Assembly: GCA_008501585.1 (NCBI GenBank) | Contig: QQUN01000005.1 | Location: forward strand, 62,001-126,000 | Length of the DNA: 64,000 nucleotides | Source: Pseudomonadota bacterium | GTDB taxonomy: Bacteria > Pseudomonadota > Gammaproteobacteria > Burkholderiales > Rhodocyclaceae | Reading direction: 5' to 3' | Part shown: piece by piece, positions 1-11,944 of the stretch | How positions within the stretch are numbered: the stretch's first letter is position 1 | Layout: each line of letters starts with the position of its first letter | Notes under the pieces: generated by a model | Database searches by the model: none | What the model was told of the DNA's origin: nothing | The model's input: the letters and a program-made list of their open reading frames with translations, nothing else | Program-made: the position numbers and the translations under genes

Positions 1-58
1 AGTAACGCAGCGTCGAGGCGGGCACGCCGGTGCGTTTGGCGACCTCTGAAATATCCAT
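1..58 (-). CDS. MerR-family transcriptional regulator, N-terminus only (cut by window edge)
   Basis: Read on the minus strand from the ATG at 56-58, the first 19 residues are MDISEVAKRTGVPASTLRYY-like, the start of a MerR-type winged helix-turn-helix (the S-T-L-R-Y of the recognition helix is visible). The rest lies outside the window, so the effector domain and any metal-binding cysteines cannot be judged. It is divergent from the DUF2938 gene at 141 and the shared intergenic region carries a MerR-type promoter with a 19-bp spacer, so it probably controls that operon. MerR family is well supported; subfamily (metal, oxidative stress, drug) is unknown. Confidence 0.85.
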   Translation of the reverse strand, partial: MDISEVAKRTGVPASTLRY

Positions 59-68
59 TCAAGACTCC

Positions 69-99
69 TTGACTTGAAGTTGACTTCAACTTTTAGAGT
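69..99 (+). promoter_or_regulatory. MerR-type promoter with dyad operator
   Basis: A -35 TTGACT (69-74) and a -10 TAGAGT (94-99) are separated by 19 bp, the overlong spacer characteristic of MerR-activated promoters. A perfect inverted repeat AAGTTGA-CT-TCAACTT (77-92) fills the spacer. The promoter points to the gene at 141. Assignment to the adjacent MerR regulator is inference from position and geometry. Confidence 0.75.
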
Positions 100-140
100 G
101 CGCTCTACAAGCCTGTCAGTCAACGATCAAGGAGGGTCTC

Positions 141-635
141 ATGGCACTGCTTCAAGACATATTCAGGGTGATCTTCATCGGTGTTGGCGCGACCGTGGTG
201 ATGGACCTGTGGCTCGCGCTGCTGCGCCGTTTTGGCATCCAGGGGCTGAACTTTGCCCTGTTGGGCCGCTGGGCGGGGCATCTGGGCCGCGGCACGCTGG
301 TGCATCCGGCCATTGCCAGGGCGGCGCCCATTGCGGGCGAGCGTGCGCTGGGCTGGGCGGTGCATTACGCCGTGGGCGTGGTGTTTGCCGCGCTGCTGGT
401 GGCGGCCTTCGGCATGGCGTGGCTGCTGCGCCCAAGCCTGTGGCCGGCGCTGCTGTTTGGCGTGGCGACGGTGGTGGCGCCGCTTTTTGTGATGCAGCCG
501 GCCATGGGGGCGGGGTTTGCCGCGTCGAAAACCCCCACGCCGCTGAAGAACTGCGCGCGTAGCGTGCTGAACCATGCGGTGTTTGGCCTGGGCTTGTACC
601 TGTCCGCCGTGCTCGTGGGCGCGCTTGTGCGCTGA
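141..635 (+). CDS. DUF2938 family small membrane protein
   Basis: A 164-residue hydrophobic protein with about four predicted membrane segments (roughly residues 8-25, 74-95, 97-125 and 145-163) and a positively charged loop before the last segment. The overall pattern, including GxGAT-VMDLW near the N-terminus, GERALGW, MQPxMGAGxAASKTP and NHAVFGLGLYL, matches DUF2938 as I know it. No function is established for this family. A strong Shine-Dalgarno (AAGGAGGG, 130-137) precedes the ATG. It is first in an operon with a flavodoxin-like protein and a DUF2798 protein, all likely induced through the MerR promoter just upstream, which suggests a stress- or ligand-inducible role. Confidence 0.8.
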   Translation: MALLQDIFRVIFIGVGATVVMDLWLALLRRFGIQGLNFALLGRWAGHLGRGTLVHPAIARAAPIAGERALGWAVHYAVGVVFAALLVAAFGMAWLLRPSLWPALLFGVATVVAPLFVMQPAMGAGFAASKTPTPLKNCARSVLNHAVFGLGLYLSAVLVGALVR

Positions 636-670
636 GCCGGTGTTCTTCTGACGTTCTGGGAGTTTCCAAC

Positions 671-1270
671 ATGCATACGATTGCCATTGTTTATCACAGT
701 GCCCACGGCCATACCGAGCATATTGCCCGGCACATTGCCGACGGCGCCCGCACGCTGGCGTCCGTCCGGGCCGATCTGCTCCAGGCGGAGGCGCTGACCG
801 CCGCGCCGGATGTGCTGACTGGCTACGACGGTTTGATCCTCGGTTCGCCCACCTATCTGGGCGGCGTGTCGGGGCCGTTCAAGTCGTTCATGGACGCCAC
901 CGGCCGCCTGTGGCGCACGCAGCGCCTGCGTGGCAAGCTCGCCGCCGGCTTTACGTTGTCGTCGCTGCCGGCGGGCGACAAGCAGTCGACGCTGATGTCG
1001 ATGTTTGTGTTCTGCATGCAGCACGGCATGCTGTGGGCCGGCAACCCGGTGCTGCCGGAGCAGCGCGACGGGGTGCCGTATGACGAGGCGGCGAACCGGC
1101 TGGGCTCGTGGTCGGGCTTGATGGCGCAGGCCGGGCATGGGGACGCAGCCGATGCCTTCGTGCCCGGCGACATCAAGTCGGCACGGCTGTTCGGGATGCA
1201 TTTTGCGCAGGCGCTACAGCGCCTGGGGGGTGCGGCTGACGTGCATTCGGAACAGGAGGTGTGCGCATGA
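671..1270 (+). CDS. Flavodoxin-like / NAD(P)H:quinone oxidoreductase family protein (WrbA-like)
   Basis: The 199-residue protein starts with a beta-strand and phosphate-binding loop typical of flavodoxin folds (IAIVYHSAHGHTEHIA, residues 4-19) and carries the FMN-contacting GSPTYLGGVSGPFKSFMD segment near residue 58, as in WrbA and other NADPH-dependent FMN reductases. It is likely a cytoplasmic FMN protein that reduces quinones or flavin, though the substrate cannot be read from sequence. It lies 35 bp after the DUF2938 gene and its stop overlaps the next gene's start (ATGA), so the three genes are probably co-translated and respond to the upstream MerR regulator, consistent with an oxidative or electrophile response. 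Confidence 0.85.
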   Translation: MHTIAIVYHSAHGHTEHIARHIADGARTLASVRADLLQAEALTAAPDVLTGYDGLILGSPTYLGGVSGPFKSFMDATGRLWRTQRLRGKLAAGFTLSSLPAGDKQSTLMSMFVFCMQHGMLWAGNPVLPEQRDGVPYDEAANRLGSWSGLMAQAGHGDAADAFVPGDIKSARLFGMHFAQALQRLGGAADVHSEQEVCA

Positions 1271-1494
1271 TTCCCGCCCGATTTGCGCCGGCTCTGTTCA
1301 GTTTGATTCTGTCGGGCTTGATGTCTCTCTTGGTCTCGGGCATTGCGACCTTCCGTGCCACGGGCTTTTCGCCGGACTTTGCCGGCCTGTGGGCGAGTGC
1401 CTGGCTCACGGCGTGGTTGTTTGCCTTTCCGGCGGTGATGCTGGTGTCGCCTGTGGCGCGGCGGATGGTGGGGGCGCTGGTGGCGAAGCCCTGA
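1267..1494 (+). CDS. DUF2798 family small membrane protein
   Basis: A 75-residue protein with two hydrophobic helices (about residues 8-28 and 40-60) separated by a short loop, ending in a basic tail. The pattern SLxLSGLMSxLVSGIAT and WLTAWLFAFPAVMxVxPxxRR fits DUF2798; function of that family is not known. I chose the ATG at 1267, which overlaps the preceding stop as ATGA, over the GTG at 1261. It is the last gene of the putative MerR-controlled operon. Confidence 0.8.
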   Translation: MIPARFAPALFSLILSGLMSLLVSGIATFRATGFSPDFAGLWASAWLTAWLFAFPAVMLVSPVARRMVGALVAKP

Positions 1495-1511
1495 AACGCG
1501 GAGCCGACATG

Positions 1512-1546
1512 AAAAACCCCACGCGCCCGTGACGGGCGGCGTGGGG
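1512..1546 (-). terminator. Rho-independent terminator of katG
   Basis: On the minus strand a GC-rich hairpin (arms CCCCACG 1517-1523 and CGTGGGG 1540-1546, with an inner GCCCG/CGGGC stem) is followed by a run of five T (complement of 1512-1516). It lies 20 bp beyond the katG stop. The same hairpin could slow plus-strand transcription from the DUF2798 gene but lacks a plus-strand T-tract. Confidence 0.75.
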
Positions 1547-1565
1547 TCGTTGCTTCAGGGGTGGC

Positions 1566-3818
<2,253 letters not shown>

Positions 3819-3845
3819 CTAGCTTAGGCTTCTGCGGCGGCGATA

Positions 3846-3877
3846 AATAGCAATATGGGCTATTGGCGATGGCTATC
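3846..3877 (-). promoter_or_regulatory. Candidate LysR-type (OxyR-like) operator upstream of katG
   Basis: A perfect inverted repeat AATAGC-N7-GCTATT spans 3846-3864, and a further GGCTATC element follows at 3871-3877. Position (about 105-140 bp upstream of katG) and the ATAG/CTAT half-sites suggest an OxyR-like tetramer site, but ATAG and CTAT are 9 bp apart rather than the 7 bp of the classic E. coli OxyR motif, so the identity of the regulator is inference. Confidence 0.45.
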
Positions 3878-3988
3878 GCGCAAAATACAACGTCGCTGGC
3901 GGCGGACGACGCCCCAGGCGGATAGAAGGCCGGTCGGTTGGGCGGATGGGGGCTGCGCAGCGGGTGCCCCGCGTTGTGGTGTGCATAA

Positions 3989-4015
3989 CAAAAAACGCCC
4001 CGGAGGGCGTTTTTT
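3989..4015 (-). terminator. Terminator of the gcv operon (bidirectional shape)
   Basis: The symmetric sequence has arms ACGCCC (around 3995-4000) and GGGCGT (4005-4010) flanked by A6 on one side and T6 on the other, so it can terminate in either direction. It lies about 20 bp beyond the gcvP stop on the minus strand and before the katG control region. The remaining intergenic DNA between katG and gcvP (3741-4036) shows no gene. Confidence 0.85.
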
Positions 4016-4036
4016 GCTGGGTGGTGCGCGGGTGTA

Positions 4037-6925
<2,889 letters not shown>

Positions 6926-7013
6926 GGGGCTGGCTTCGCTGTTTTGGGGGCGCAGGGGTCCGTGTGGACGGCAGGGCAGCGCGCGCTGGCGCGCCACCCC
7001 GCAAGGGCCGGGA

Positions 7014-7397
7014 TCAGTTGTCGGCGGCGATGTCGGCGTAGGCGGCGGCGTCGAGCAGGGCGTCGACATCGGCCGCGTTGGCCGGCTTGAGCTTGAACAG
7101 CCAGTTGGCGTAGGCGTCGGCGTTCACGGACTCGGGGGCGTCAACGGCGTCGTCGTTGGCGGCAATGATCTCGCCGGCGACCGGCGCGTAGATGTCGGAG
7201 GCGGCCTTGACCGATTCGACCACGGCGCACTCTTCGCCGGCGGCGACCATGCGGCCGGCTTCGGGCAGGTCGAGGAAGACGATGTCACCGAGGGCTTCCT
7301 GGGCGTGGTCGGTGATGCCGACGGTGACGGTGCCGTCGTCTTCGCGACGGATCCACTCGTGGCTCTTGGTGTACTTCAGCTCGGCGGGGATGTTCAT
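7014..7397 (-). CDS. gcvH: Glycine cleavage system H protein
   Basis: This 127-residue lipoyl carrier shuttles the aminomethyl and hydride groups between the P, T and L proteins. It opens with the family's YTKSHEW motif and carries the lipoylated lysine in [10 protein letters not shown] (about residue 64), followed by PVAGEI and the C-terminal NWLFKLKP. Length is normal. It sits between gcvT (60 bp away, with a small GGCCCC/GGGGCC hairpin at 7431-7446 in the gap) and gcvP, so the three subunits are made from one riboswitch-controlled transcript. The L protein (lipoamide dehydrogenase) is not in this window. Confidence 0.97.
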   Translation of the reverse strand: MNIPAELKYTKSHEWIRREDDGTVTVGITDHAQEALGDIVFLDLPEAGRMVAAGEECAVVESVKAASDIYAPVAGEIIAANDDAVDAPESVNADAYANWLFKLKPANAADVDALLDAAAYADIAADN

Positions 7398-7457
7398 GGA
7401 AATGCGCTCCGGAGAGTGGGATGGGATCGTGGCCCCCGCAGGGGCCGGGCAAACAGA

Positions 7458-8540
7458 TCAGATGAGGGCCTGGCCGTTGCGGACAAACGGCAGCTTGACG
7501 GTACGCGCCTTGAGGCGCTTGCCGCGGATGTCGACCTCGACCGTGCTGCCGACCGCCACGCCCAGCGGCACGCGGGCAAAGGCGATGGCTTGCTGCAACG
7601 TGGGCGAGAAGGTGCCGCTGGTGGTCTCGCCCTCGCCGGCGTCGGTAAACACCTGCTGGTGGGCGCGCAGCACGCCGCGCTCGAGCAGCACCAGGCCAAG
7701 CATCTGCTGCGTGGCCGGGGCGGCTTCCAGGGCGGCGCGGCCGATGAAGGCGCGGTCGGCGTCTTTCAGGTCGACCGTCCAGCTCAGGCCGGCGTTGAGC
7801 GGCGAGGTGGCTTCGTCCATGTCCTGGCCGTAGAGGTTCATGCCGGCTTCGAGGCGCAGGGTGTCGCGGGCGCCCAGGCCGCAGGGCGCAACGCCGGCGG
7901 CGGTCAGCGCCTGCCACAGGTCGGGCGCCTGCGCGGCCGGCAGGGTGATTTCAAAGCCGTCTTCGCCGGTGTAGCCGGTGCGGGCGATGAGCATGTCGCC
8001 CACTTGCGCGGCAAAGAAGGGCTTGAGCCCGGCGCTGGCCGACTCGGAGCCCGGAATGGCGTGCCAGGTCTTGGCGCGGGCGTTGGGGCCCTGCACGGCG
8101 ATCATGGCCAGGTCGCCGCGCGCGTCGAGCGTGACATTGGCGCCGGCGCGGGCGATCTGCTTGCGCATCCAGGCCACGTCCTTGTCGGCGGTGCCGGCGT
8201 TGACCACGATGCGGAACGTGTCGGCGGCAAAGTAATAGACGATCAGGTCGTCGATGACGCCGCCTTCGGCATTGAGCATGCAGCTGTACAGCGCCTTGCC
8301 CGGCACGGTGAGCTTGGCCACGTCATTGGCCAGCAGGGTGCGCAGGAAAACGGTGGCGTCGGCGCCGGTCAGGTCCAGCGCGAGCATGTGCGACACATCG
8401 AACATGCCGGCGTCGCTGCGCACGGCGTGGTGTTCTTCGATCTGGGAGCCGTAGTTGACCGGCATGTCCCAGCCGGCAAAATCGACCATGCGGGCGCCAG
8501 CGGCGACGTGAACAGCGTGAAGCGGGGTGATGCGGGCCAT
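7458..8540 (-). CDS. gcvT: Aminomethyltransferase, T protein of the glycine cleavage system
   Basis: GcvT moves the methylene group from the H-protein arm to tetrahydrofolate, releasing ammonia and forming 5,10-methylene-THF. The 360-residue protein has the N-terminal folate-binding region ([27 protein letters not shown]) with the conserved catalytic aspartate region in the [11 protein letters not shown] segment, and the C-terminal barrel domain. The start ATG at 8538-8540 has GAGGAG about 8 nt upstream; open frame beyond it runs into the leader terminator. First gene of the operon, directly behind the tandem glycine riboswitch. Confidence 0.97.
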   Translation of the reverse strand: MARITPLHAVHVAAGARMVDFAGWDMPVNYGSQIEEHHAVRSDAGMFDVSHMLALDLTGADATVFLRTLLANDVAKLTVPGKALYSCMLNAEGGVIDDLIVYYFAADTFRIVVNAGTADKDVAWMRKQIARAGANVTLDARGDLAMIAVQGPNARAKTWHAIPGSESASAGLKPFFAAQVGDMLIARTGYTGEDGFEITLPAAQAPDLWQALTAAGVAPCGLGARDTLRLEAGMNLYGQDMDEATSPLNAGLSWTVDLKDADRAFIGRAALEAAPATQQMLGLVLLERGVLRAHQQVFTDAGEGETTSGTFSPTLQQAIAFARVPLGVAVGSTVEVDIRGKRLKARTVKLPFVRNGQALI

Positions 8541-8573
8541 GACGGATCTCCTCTTTACGACAGTGTAGGCGAC

Positions 8574-8606
8574 AAAAAAGGGACGACACACATGGTGTGG
8601 CGTCCC
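8574..8606 (-). terminator. Leader terminator (expression platform of the glycine riboswitch)
   Basis: On the minus strand the arms GGGACG and CACAC (complement of 8601-8606 and 8595-8599) pair with GTGTG and CGTCCC across a 3-nt loop, followed by six T (complement of 8574-8579). It lies between the second glycine aptamer and gcvT, so it can switch off the operon by premature termination when glycine is low, as known for glycine riboswitches in other bacteria. Confidence 0.85.
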
Positions 8607-8790
8607 CATCTGTCCGTTCTACCTGAGAGATTCCGCGCTGTCGGCGGGTGCCCCTTCGGTGGATGTGCTGGCCTTGCGGGCCCACATCGCTCTCCAGATT
8701 CTTGAATTGTCGGCGGTCCGTGATGCCTGAGCGATTCCGGGGGGTTACGCCTTCGGCGGCTCGGCTGACCGAGCACTCTCCCGCGCGACG
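8607..8790 (-). ncRNA. Tandem glycine riboswitch
   Basis: Two consecutive aptamers are visible on the minus strand. Aptamer 1 (about 8790-8712) shows GGAGAG, GCCGAAGG and CTCAGGCA-type conserved blocks, ending in CGGAC. Aptamer 2 (about 8698-8607) repeats CTGGAGAG, ACCGAAGGGG, AATCTCTCAGGT and CGGACAGA. A short A/T-rich linker separates them. The pair senses glycine and controls gcvT-gcvH-gcvP through the terminator that follows. The family and its link to gcv operons are well established; boundaries are estimated by eye. Confidence 0.95.
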
Positions 8791-8795
8791 GCGCA

Positions 8796-8823
8796 ACGGT
8801 ATCACCGCGACGGAGGTGGTGCA
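8796..8823 (-). promoter_or_regulatory. Candidate promoter of the gcv operon
   Basis: On the minus strand TTGCAC (complement of 8818-8823) and TACCGT (complement of 8796-8801) are spaced by 16 bp. This would start RNA at about 8790, exactly where the first glycine aptamer begins, which supports an otherwise weak -10 match. Confidence 0.4.
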
Positions 8824-8832
8824 AGGCTTTGC

Positions 8833-8838
8833 TATGAT
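8833..8838 (+). promoter_or_regulatory. Extended -10 promoter element before the hydrolase gene
   Basis: TGcTATGAT (TG at 8830-8831, hexamer 8833-8838) is a good extended -10. It predicts a transcript starting at about 8845, immediately at the ATG at 8846, so the mRNA would be leaderless if that start is used. No convincing -35 is seen. Confidence 0.4.
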
Positions 8839-8845
8839 GCGGCGC

Positions 8846-9733
8846 ATGAAACCGAGCCAATCCAAGACCCTGATGCTGCGCGACCTGCGCATCCACTGCA
8901 CCCACTGGGGGCGCGACGACGCGCCCCTGCTGGTCATGCTCCATGGCTGGGGCGACGCCGGGGCGAGCTTTCAGTTCGTGGTCGATGCGTTGCAGCACGA
9001 CTGGCATGTGGTGGCGCCGGACTGGCGCGGGTTTGGTGGCAGCGCCTGGGCGGACGGCGGCTACTGGTTTCCGGACTACCTGGCCGATCTGGATGCCTTG
9101 CTGGACGTGCTCTCGCCCGGGGCGCCGGTGCACCTGGTGGGCCACAGCATGGGCGGCAACATCGCCTGCCTGTATGCCGGGATCCGGCCGCGGCGGGTGG
9201 CGAGCGTGGTGGCGATCGATGCCTTCGGCCTCGCCGACCGGCCGGCCGACGAGGCGCCGGGGCGCTACGAGAAATGGCTCAACAGCCTGTCGGCCACGCC
9301 GCCGTGGCGCCAGTACGACAGTGTCGAGGCGCTGGCCGAGCGCTTGCGCCGGCGCAATCCGCGGCTGGATGTCGCCAAGTCGATATTCCTCGCCGGCGTG
9401 CTCGGCAAGCCGTGTGACCCGGCGGGCGTGAGCCTGGCGGCCGATCCGGCGCATCAGCGCGTCAACCCGGTGCTGTACCGGCGCGCCGAGGCGGAGGCCT
9501 GCTGGCGGCGGGCGAGGGCGCCGGTGATGTGGATTGAGCCGGAGGACGAATCCCTTCGCCGCGAGCTGGGCGTGGACGCGGCGCAGATTGCCAACGCCAA
9601 GGCGTGTTTTTCGGATTTTCGGGAGCATTTGATTGCGGATGCGGGTCATAACCTGCATCACGATGTGCCCGAGCAGGTCGCCCGACTGGTGGAAGACTTC
9701 GTGCTCGCGGCGCAGGAGACGAGGCGCGACTGA
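8846..9733 (+). CDS. Alpha/beta-fold hydrolase
   Basis: A 295-residue protein of the alpha/beta-hydrolase superfamily. The oxyanion-hole region MLHGWGDAG, the nucleophile elbow GHSMGGN and the catalytic histidine in DAGHNLHHD are all in the expected order; a cap segment lies between about residues 140 and 230. Substrate is unknown (esterase or lactonase-type chemistry is typical of the family). Starts at 8834 and 8837 are also in frame; 8834 has a possible AAGG seven nt upstream, so the start is uncertain by four residues. Its TGA overlaps the ATG of the PHP gene, indicating translational coupling. Divergent from the gcv operon. Confidence 0.85.
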   Translation: MKPSQSKTLMLRDLRIHCTHWGRDDAPLLVMLHGWGDAGASFQFVVDALQHDWHVVAPDWRGFGGSAWADGGYWFPDYLADLDALLDVLSPGAPVHLVGHSMGGNIACLYAGIRPRRVASVVAIDAFGLADRPADEAPGRYEKWLNSLSATPPWRQYDSVEALAERLRRRNPRLDVAKSIFLAGVLGKPCDPAGVSLAADPAHQRVNPVLYRRAEAEACWRRARAPVMWIEPEDESLRRELGVDAAQIANAKACFSDFREHLIADAGHNLHHDVPEQVARLVEDFVLAAQETRRD

Positions 9734-10587
9734 TGTATCCGATGCCGAACAATCCGGATCTGCATTGTCATTCGACGGTGTCCGATGGCTGGCTGTCGCC
9801 GACCGAGGTGGTGCGCCGGGCGGCCGGCAATGGGGTCGACTTTCTGGCACTGACCGATCACGACGAGACCGGCGGTCTGGCCGAAGCGCGCGCTGCGGCG
9901 GTGGCGGCGGGCATCCGCTTCGTGCCGGGGGTGGAGGTGTCGGTGTCCTGGCGCGGCGAGACCATCCACATCGTCGGCCTGGGGGTCGATGCCGACAACC
10001 CGACGCTGGCGGCGGGGCTCGAGCAGGTGCGTGCCGGGCGCCATGCGCGTGCGCAGCAAATGAGCGACGCCCTGGCTGCGCTGGGCATTCGCGGCGTGCT
10101 CGACGGTGCGCTGACCTTCGCCCGCAACCCGGCGCTGGTCAGTCGTGCGCATTTCGCCCGTCATCTGGTGGCGATCGGCCTGATGCCCAATGTGGATGCG
10201 GTGTTCAAGCACTATCTGGTGCGTGGCAAGCCGGGCTTTGTGGAAACGCGCTGGGCCGAGCTGGCCGATGCAGTGGCATGGATTCGCGCCGCCGGCGGGG
10301 TGCCCGTGGTGGCGCATCCGGGGCGCTATCGCGTGTCCGATGACGAGATGGCGCGCCTGCTGGCGGCCTTCGTCGAGGCCGGCGGCGAGGGGCTGGAAGT
10401 GGTGTCGGGGTCGCATTCGGATGCGAAAATGAGTAAATTCGCCCGCTATGCACGGCGGTTCGGTCTGCTGGCGTCGCGTGCGTCGGATTTTCATGGCGAG
10501 GAAGAAAGCCGGGTCGATCTGGGGCGCTGCGAGCCGTTGCCGGACGGTGTGACGCCGGTGTGGTCCCGCCTGATCGACCGTTTCTGA
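9733..10587 (+). CDS. rnm: PHP-domain phosphoesterase (RNase AM / YciV-type)
   Basis: The 284-residue protein has the PHP metal-binding signature: DLHCHSTVSDG near the N-terminus, LTDHD about residue 36, PGVEVS, a later GVPVVAHPGRY and the C-terminal SDFHG. Length and motif order match YciV/RNase AM, which in E. coli is a 5'-3' exonuclease maturing 23S, 16S and 5S rRNA 5' ends and also dephosphorylates 3',5'-nucleotide bisphosphates; transfer of that exact role is inference. It starts inside the stop codon of the hydrolase (TGATG) and is followed after 9 bp by a YciO-type gene, mirroring the yciV-yciO neighbourhood of E. coli. Confidence 0.88.
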   Translation: MYPMPNNPDLHCHSTVSDGWLSPTEVVRRAAGNGVDFLALTDHDETGGLAEARAAAVAAGIRFVPGVEVSVSWRGETIHIVGLGVDADNPTLAAGLEQVRAGRHARAQQMSDALAALGIRGVLDGALTFARNPALVSRAHFARHLVAIGLMPNVDAVFKHYLVRGKPGFVETRWAELADAVAWIRAAGGVPVVAHPGRYRVSDDEMARLLAAFVEAGGEGLEVVSGSHSDAKMSKFARYARRFGLLASRASDFHGEEESRVDLGRCEPLPDGVTPVWSRLIDRF

Positions 10588-10596
10588 TGGAATGCC

Positions 10597-11229
10597 ATGG
10601 CCCAGTTCTTTACCGTTCATCCTGAGCAACCGCAGGCCCGCCTGATGCACCAGGCGGCCGAGATCATGCGTCGTGGCGGCCTGGTGGCCTTCCCGACCGA
10701 TTCGGCCTATGCGCTCGGCGGGCTGACCGGCGACGCCGCGCTGCTCGACCGTATCCGCCGCATCCGCAATGTGGATGCGCGCCATCACTTCACCCTGCTG
10801 TGCCGCGACCTGTCCGAGATCGGCACCTACGCGCGGGTGGACAACGCACAATACCGCTTGCTCAAGGCCGCCACGCCGGGGCCCTACACCTTCATTCTCG
10901 AAGCCACCAAGGAGTTGCCGCGCCGCCTGCTGCACCCCAAGCGCAAGACCATCGGCCTGCGCGTGCCGGAGCATCCCGTGGTGGCGGCGCTGCTCGAGGC
11001 GCTGGGCGAGCCGATCCTGTCCTCGACGCTGATCCTGCCCGACGACGATCTGCCGATGACCGACGCCGAAGACATCCGCGACCGGCTGGGCAAGGTGCTT
11101 GACCTGGTCATCGACAGCGGCGGCTGTCCGGGCGATCCGACCTCGGTCATCGACCTCTCCGGCGGGTCGCCCGAACTGGTGCGGGCCGGGCGCGGCGACC
11201 TCGCGCCCTTCGGCCTGGATGCCGGCTGA
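10597..11229 (+). CDS. YciO/Sua5/YrdC-family protein (threonylcarbamoyl-AMP synthase-like)
   Basis: A 210-residue protein with the YrdC fold signatures: GGLVAFPTDSAYALG, the KATPGPYTFIL segment and RLPxHP-like GLRVPEHPVVAALL, plus SSTLILP. Sua5/YrdC enzymes make threonylcarbamoyl-AMP for t6A37 of tRNA. The length and the adjacent PHP gene point to the YciO branch, whose role in t6A formation is less certain than that of TsaC/Sua5 itself. It lies 9 bp downstream of the PHP gene in the same operon. Confidence 0.88.
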   Translation: MAQFFTVHPEQPQARLMHQAAEIMRRGGLVAFPTDSAYALGGLTGDAALLDRIRRIRNVDARHHFTLLCRDLSEIGTYARVDNAQYRLLKAATPGPYTFILEATKELPRRLLHPKRKTIGLRVPEHPVVAALLEALGEPILSSTLILPDDDLPMTDAEDIRDRLGKVLDLVIDSGGCPGDPTSVIDLSGGSPELVRAGRGDLAPFGLDAG

Positions 11230-11244
11230 GGACGCGCGCTCTGC

Positions 11245-11250
11245 TACAAT
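11245..11250 (+). promoter_or_regulatory. Extended -10 promoter element
   Basis: TGcTACAAT (hexamer 11245-11250) lies 26 bp before the M50 peptidase start. No good -35 is visible, so it likely relies on the TG extension. Confidence 0.45.
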
Positions 11251-11276
11251 CGTCCGTTTTCTGACGCCGTGAGTGC

Positions 11277-11936
11277 ATGGAAGCGTTGATCTCCACCGTG
11301 GCCATCTGGGCGCTGCCCGTGATCTTGGCCATCACCCTGCACGAAGCGGCCCATGGTTATGTTGCGCGCTATTTTGGCGATCCGACGGCCGACCTGGCTG
11401 GCCGCATCAGCCTCAATCCGCTGCGCCATATCGACCCGGTCGGGACCATTCTGGTACCCGGCGCCATTTTGCTGATGAGCACACTGGCCGGCGCCGGCGG
11501 CATGCTGTTCGGCTGGGCCAAGCCGGTGCCGGTGAGCTTTGGCCGCCTGCGCAACCCCAAGGCCGACATGCTGTGGGTGGCGGCGGCCGGGCCAGGCGCC
11601 AACCTGTTGATGGCGCTGGCCTGGGCGGCGCTGCTGAAGGTGGCCATCGTCGCGCCGGAATCCGCCTACACCTTGCCGATGGCGCAGATGGCCGATGCCG
11701 GCATCCAGATCAACCTGATCCTGATGCTGCTCAACCTGCTGCCGATCCCGCCGCTCGATGGCGGGCGGATCGCGGTGAGCCTGCTGCCCGCCGGGCTGGC
11801 GTGGAAATTCGCGCGGCTTGAGCCCTACGGTTTTCCGATTCTTATCGTCTTGCTGATCTCCGGCGTGCTGGGGCGAATTCTTGGCCCCCTGATCGGACTT
11901 TTCAGTTACTTTCTCGCTGTCATTTTTGGATTCTGA
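11277..11936 (+). CDS. Site-2 protease family (M50) membrane metallopeptidase
   Basis: A 219-residue integral membrane protein with the zinc-binding HEAAH motif (residues 22-26) inside the first hydrophobic segment and the third ligand in the NLLPIPPLDGGR motif (Asp near 161), the two signatures of S2P/M50 intramembrane proteases. Without a PDZ domain and with only about five or six helices it belongs to the compact YwhC/FtsH-independent subgroup rather than RseP. Its substrate is unknown. It is followed 8 bp later by trpS, a gene pair I recall from other betaproteobacteria. Confidence 0.88.
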   Translation: MEALISTVAIWALPVILAITLHEAAHGYVARYFGDPTADLAGRISLNPLRHIDPVGTILVPGAILLMSTLAGAGGMLFGWAKPVPVSFGRLRNPKADMLWVAAAGPGANLLMALAWAALLKVAIVAPESAYTLPMAQMADAGIQINLILMLLNLLPIPPLDGGRIAVSLLPAGLAWKFARLEPYGFPILIVLLISGVLGRILGPLIGLFSYFLAVIFGF

Positions 11937-11944
11937 GTCGTCAC

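Noticed and set aside
6926-7069. N-terminal extension of gcvP into the gcvH-gcvP gap
   Set aside because: The extra 48 codons are Pro/Arg-rich and unlike GcvP N-termini; the ATG at 6925 matches the family start.
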